From contig CANCMG010000032.1 of NCBI GenBank assembly GCA_947378965.1, forward strand, positions 1-41,447: a DNA stretch of 41,447 nucleotides, read 5' to 3'. Below the pieces are notes generated by a model. The model had not been told where the DNA came from and did not search any database. It was given only the letters and a program-made list of their open reading frames with translations. This DNA is from Alcaligenaceae bacterium. Its GTDB lineage: Bacteria > Pseudomonadota > Gammaproteobacteria > Burkholderiales > Burkholderiaceae_B. A program made the position numbers and the translations under genes. Below, one piece after another: positions 40,172 through 41,447 of the stretch (positions within the stretch are counted from its first letter, which is position 1; each line of letters begins with the position of its first letter).

Positions 40172-40218
40172 CCTCGCCGTTCAGGGCGGGGATGTAAGCG
40201 CGGAAGGCACAGCCTTCC
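40172..40218. repeat. Subterminal hairpins of the IS605-type element
   Basis: Hairpin 1: CCTCGCC (40172-40178), loop GTTCAG, GGCGGGG (40185-40191), seven pairs including one wobble. Hairpin 2: GGAAGGC (40202-40208), loop ACA, GCCTTCC (40212-40218), perfect. Such imperfect palindromes near the tips are what the Y1 transposase recognises. Confidence 0.65.
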
Positions 40219-40235
40219 ATTCTTTGGCCTTTAAT

Positions 40236-40616
40236 TTAGCGTAGGGCTTGCCATTGCTTAATATACTTGCAAATGTCGCAAATTGGCGCGCCGCCACAGC
40301 TGCATTCTGCAAAGTGACTGGGCAACCACAAAGCCCCACCCCACAGCTTTTTGCGGACGATTGGGTCATTCTTTTTGCGAATCATTAAGCTAGTAATACC
40401 CTAGAGACCATTCACAAGTGTCGACACGGTCACTTTAGGTGGATAGTTCACCAGCAAGCGTACGTGATCGTCTTCCTCCTCGAGCTCTATCAGCGTTGAC
40501 TCGAAATCAATACAAACGCTAGCAAGTATCGGGCGTAGGTCATCAAGTGTGTCTTTTGTGAATCCATCACGCCTATATATTGTTACAAAGAACCAGTTTT
40601 TGTTGCAAAGATTCAC
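40236..40616 (-). pseudogene. tnpA: IS200-type Y1 transposase TnpA, inactivated
   Basis: The frame from GTG 40616 reads FVTIYRRDGFTKDTLDDLRP, ELEEEDDHVRLLVNYPPKVT and STLVNGL, then a TAG at 40401-40403. Past the stop it goes on in frame as SLMIRKKNDPIVRKKLWGG, ALWLPSHFAECSCGGAPI and CKYIKQWQ (with the catalytic-Tyr segment) to TAA 40236. So one nonsense codon splits an otherwise complete Y1 transposase. In addition the HUH motif reads HVR rather than HVH, removing a metal ligand, and the usual N-terminal 10-15 residues are missing. The protein is almost surely dead. Confidence 0.85.
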
Positions 40617-40695
40617 AGAATTTGTATCTTATAAATACAACTTTTACACAGGCGAATTGGTGATCTACCTTGAATGCGCAAATATAATTCAAGGT

Positions 40696-41447
40696 ATGAA
40701 ACGTTTGCAGGCCTACAGATACGAATTGATGCCAAACGGCGACCAGCTGCGCGATATGCTCAGATTCTCTGGCTCGTGTCGGTTTGTCTATAACAAGGCT
40801 TTGACACTGCAAAAAGAGAATCATGCGGCAGGCAATAAGTTCATCAGCTACGTAGCCATGGCCGCTAAGCTGCCCGTTTGGAAACGTGAAGCGGGGACTG
40901 CATGGTTGAAAGAAACACCATCACAAGCGTTGCAACACGCTCTAAAAGATTTAGAAAAAGCCTTCAAGGGTTTCTTTGAAAAGCGTACTGGTTTTCCACG
41001 CTTCAAGAAAAAAGGGAGTGGCGACAGTTTCCGCTATCCTGAGCCAAAACAGATTCAATTAGACCAAAGCCATAGCCGTATTTTGTTGCCAAAACTTGGC
41101 TGGCTGCGTTACCGCAACAGCCGTAAGGCACTGGGGCAGGTGCGTAACGTCACCGTGAGCCAGTCAGGTGGCAAATGGTTCATCGCGGTTCAGACACAAC
41201 GCGAGCTTGAACAGCCGTTGCCCACGTCCACAACGGCAATTGGTATCGATGTCGGAATCGCCCGTTTCGCTACACTTAGTGACGGCAACTATGTTGCTCC
41301 ACTGAATAGTTTCAAGACGCACCAGCAACGACTTGCGCGCTATCAGCGCCGCATGAGTCGTAAACAAAAGTTCAGTAATAACTGGAAAAAGGCGAAAGGC
41401 AAAGTTCAAAAGATTCACGCCGCTATTGCGAATGCCAGAAAAGATTT
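40696..41447 (+). CDS. tnpB: TnpB, RNA-guided nuclease of IS605 family, 3' part outside window
   Basis: The frame is open from ATG 40696 to the window edge, 250 codons. It starts YRYELMPNGDQLRDMLRFSGSCRFVYNKAL (the TnpB N-terminal helix-turn region), then LKDLEKAFKGFFEKRTGFPRFKKKG, VSQSGGKWFIAVQT, and AIGIDVGIARFATLSDG with the first RuvC Asp (Asp185). The later catalytic Glu and Asp and the zinc ribbon would lie beyond the edge. It is divergent from tnpA with 79 bp between starts. No stop or frameshift is seen, in contrast to tnpA. Confidence 0.88.
   Translation, partial: MKRLQAYRYELMPNGDQLRDMLRFSGSCRFVYNKALTLQKENHAAGNKFISYVAMAAKLPVWKREAGTAWLKETPSQALQHALKDLEKAFKGFFEKRTGFPRFKKKGSGDSFRYPEPKQIQLDQSHSRILLPKLGWLRYRNSRKALGQVRNVTVSQSGGKWFIAVQTQRELEQPLPTSTTAIGIDVGIARFATLSDGNYVAPLNSFKTHQQRLARYQRRMSRKQKFSNNWKKAKGKVQKIHAAIANARKD

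Larger units (their letters stand above)
40155..41447. mobile_element. IS200/IS605-family element, left part (right end outside window)
   Basis: The element contains divergent tnpA (minus, damaged) and tnpB (plus), the IS605 arrangement. One boundary is inferred at 40154/40155, where exporter coding sequence stops after TTTAT. Just inside lie hairpins typical of IS200/IS605 ends. There are no terminal inverted repeats, as expected for this single-strand-transposing family. The other end and any omega RNA lie beyond 41447. Confidence 0.85.

Noticed and set aside
40181-40369. 62-residue minus-strand frame at the end of the IS element
   Set aside because: It is a shifted reading of the tnpA C-terminal region, which reads coherently in another frame after the stop codon.
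1-41447. tRNA, rRNA or CRISPR array
   Set aside because: No cloverleaf, rRNA segment or regularly spaced repeat/spacer pattern was seen; the tandem arrays have no unique spacers.

Overview
The window reads as chromosomal DNA from a betaproteobacterium of the order Burkholderiales, most likely Alcaligenaceae/Bordetella-like. The main reason is six periplasmic receptors of the Bug/TctC family in 41 kb, an expansion typical of that group. The Ldh-type dehydrogenase, COG3618 amidohydrolase, DUF2848, DUF3237 and acyl-CoA dehydrogenase genes fit a free-living catabolic generalist. This placement is inferred from gene content; no rRNA or other phylogenetic marker is present.

Layout. (1) 1-5.2 kb: a TRAP transporter (receptor cut by the window edge, small permease, large permease), a DUF2848 protein and an amidase, probably one uptake-and-hydrolysis operon. 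The amidase gene is bracketed by two unrelated three-copy tandem repeats. (2) 5.3-7.9 kb: a small lipoprotein, a RIO-type kinase, the branched-chain aminotransferase ilvE and a convergent unknown gene. (3) 8.4-11.9 kb: a 396-bp AT-rich gap, then a probable outer-membrane barrel, a Ser/Thr-rich exported protein and a polytopic membrane protein. (4) 11.9-22.3 kb: five Bug receptors, an amidohydrolase, an O-acyltransferase, an Ldh-family dehydrogenase, a VOC protein and a DctP-like protein that lacks a signal peptide. Most of these lie in one minus-strand run (22.3 to 15.3 kb). (5) 22.4-25.5 kb: DUF2237, a MerR-type regulator, and divergently a winged-helix protein with a hexanucleotide-encoded Ser/Ala tail, a TIGR03643 protein, an overlapping 57-residue Cys-rich microprotein, and a convergent SDR enzyme. 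Three copies of a TCTACTCA motif lie in the AT-rich divergent promoter region. I regard this as the best candidate for an undescribed system. (6) 25.6-32.8 kb: a sixth Bug receptor, a repeat-bearing lipoprotein, a PhoD-like phosphoesterase with DUF3237, and a pair of acyl-CoA dehydrogenases that both lack the usual catalytic Glu; a strong terminator closes this block. (7) 32.9-37.4 kb: an ABC ATPase, an FtsX-like permease and a CrtC/AttH-like lipocalin protein, tightly overlapped. (8) 37.4-41.4 kb: a decay and insertion zone with a frameshifted pseudogene, a small exported protein plus CapA-like enzyme, a dehydrogenase fragment, and an ABC exporter cut by an IS200/IS605-type element. That element's tnpA is dead, while its tnpB is open to the window edge.

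Two themes recur. One is solute capture: eight substrate-binding proteins but only one set of membrane permeases, so most receptors must share transporters encoded elsewhere or act as sensors. The other is tandem duplication: repeat units of 6, 30, 30, 31, 39 and 55 bp occur here, and those inside genes keep the reading frame.
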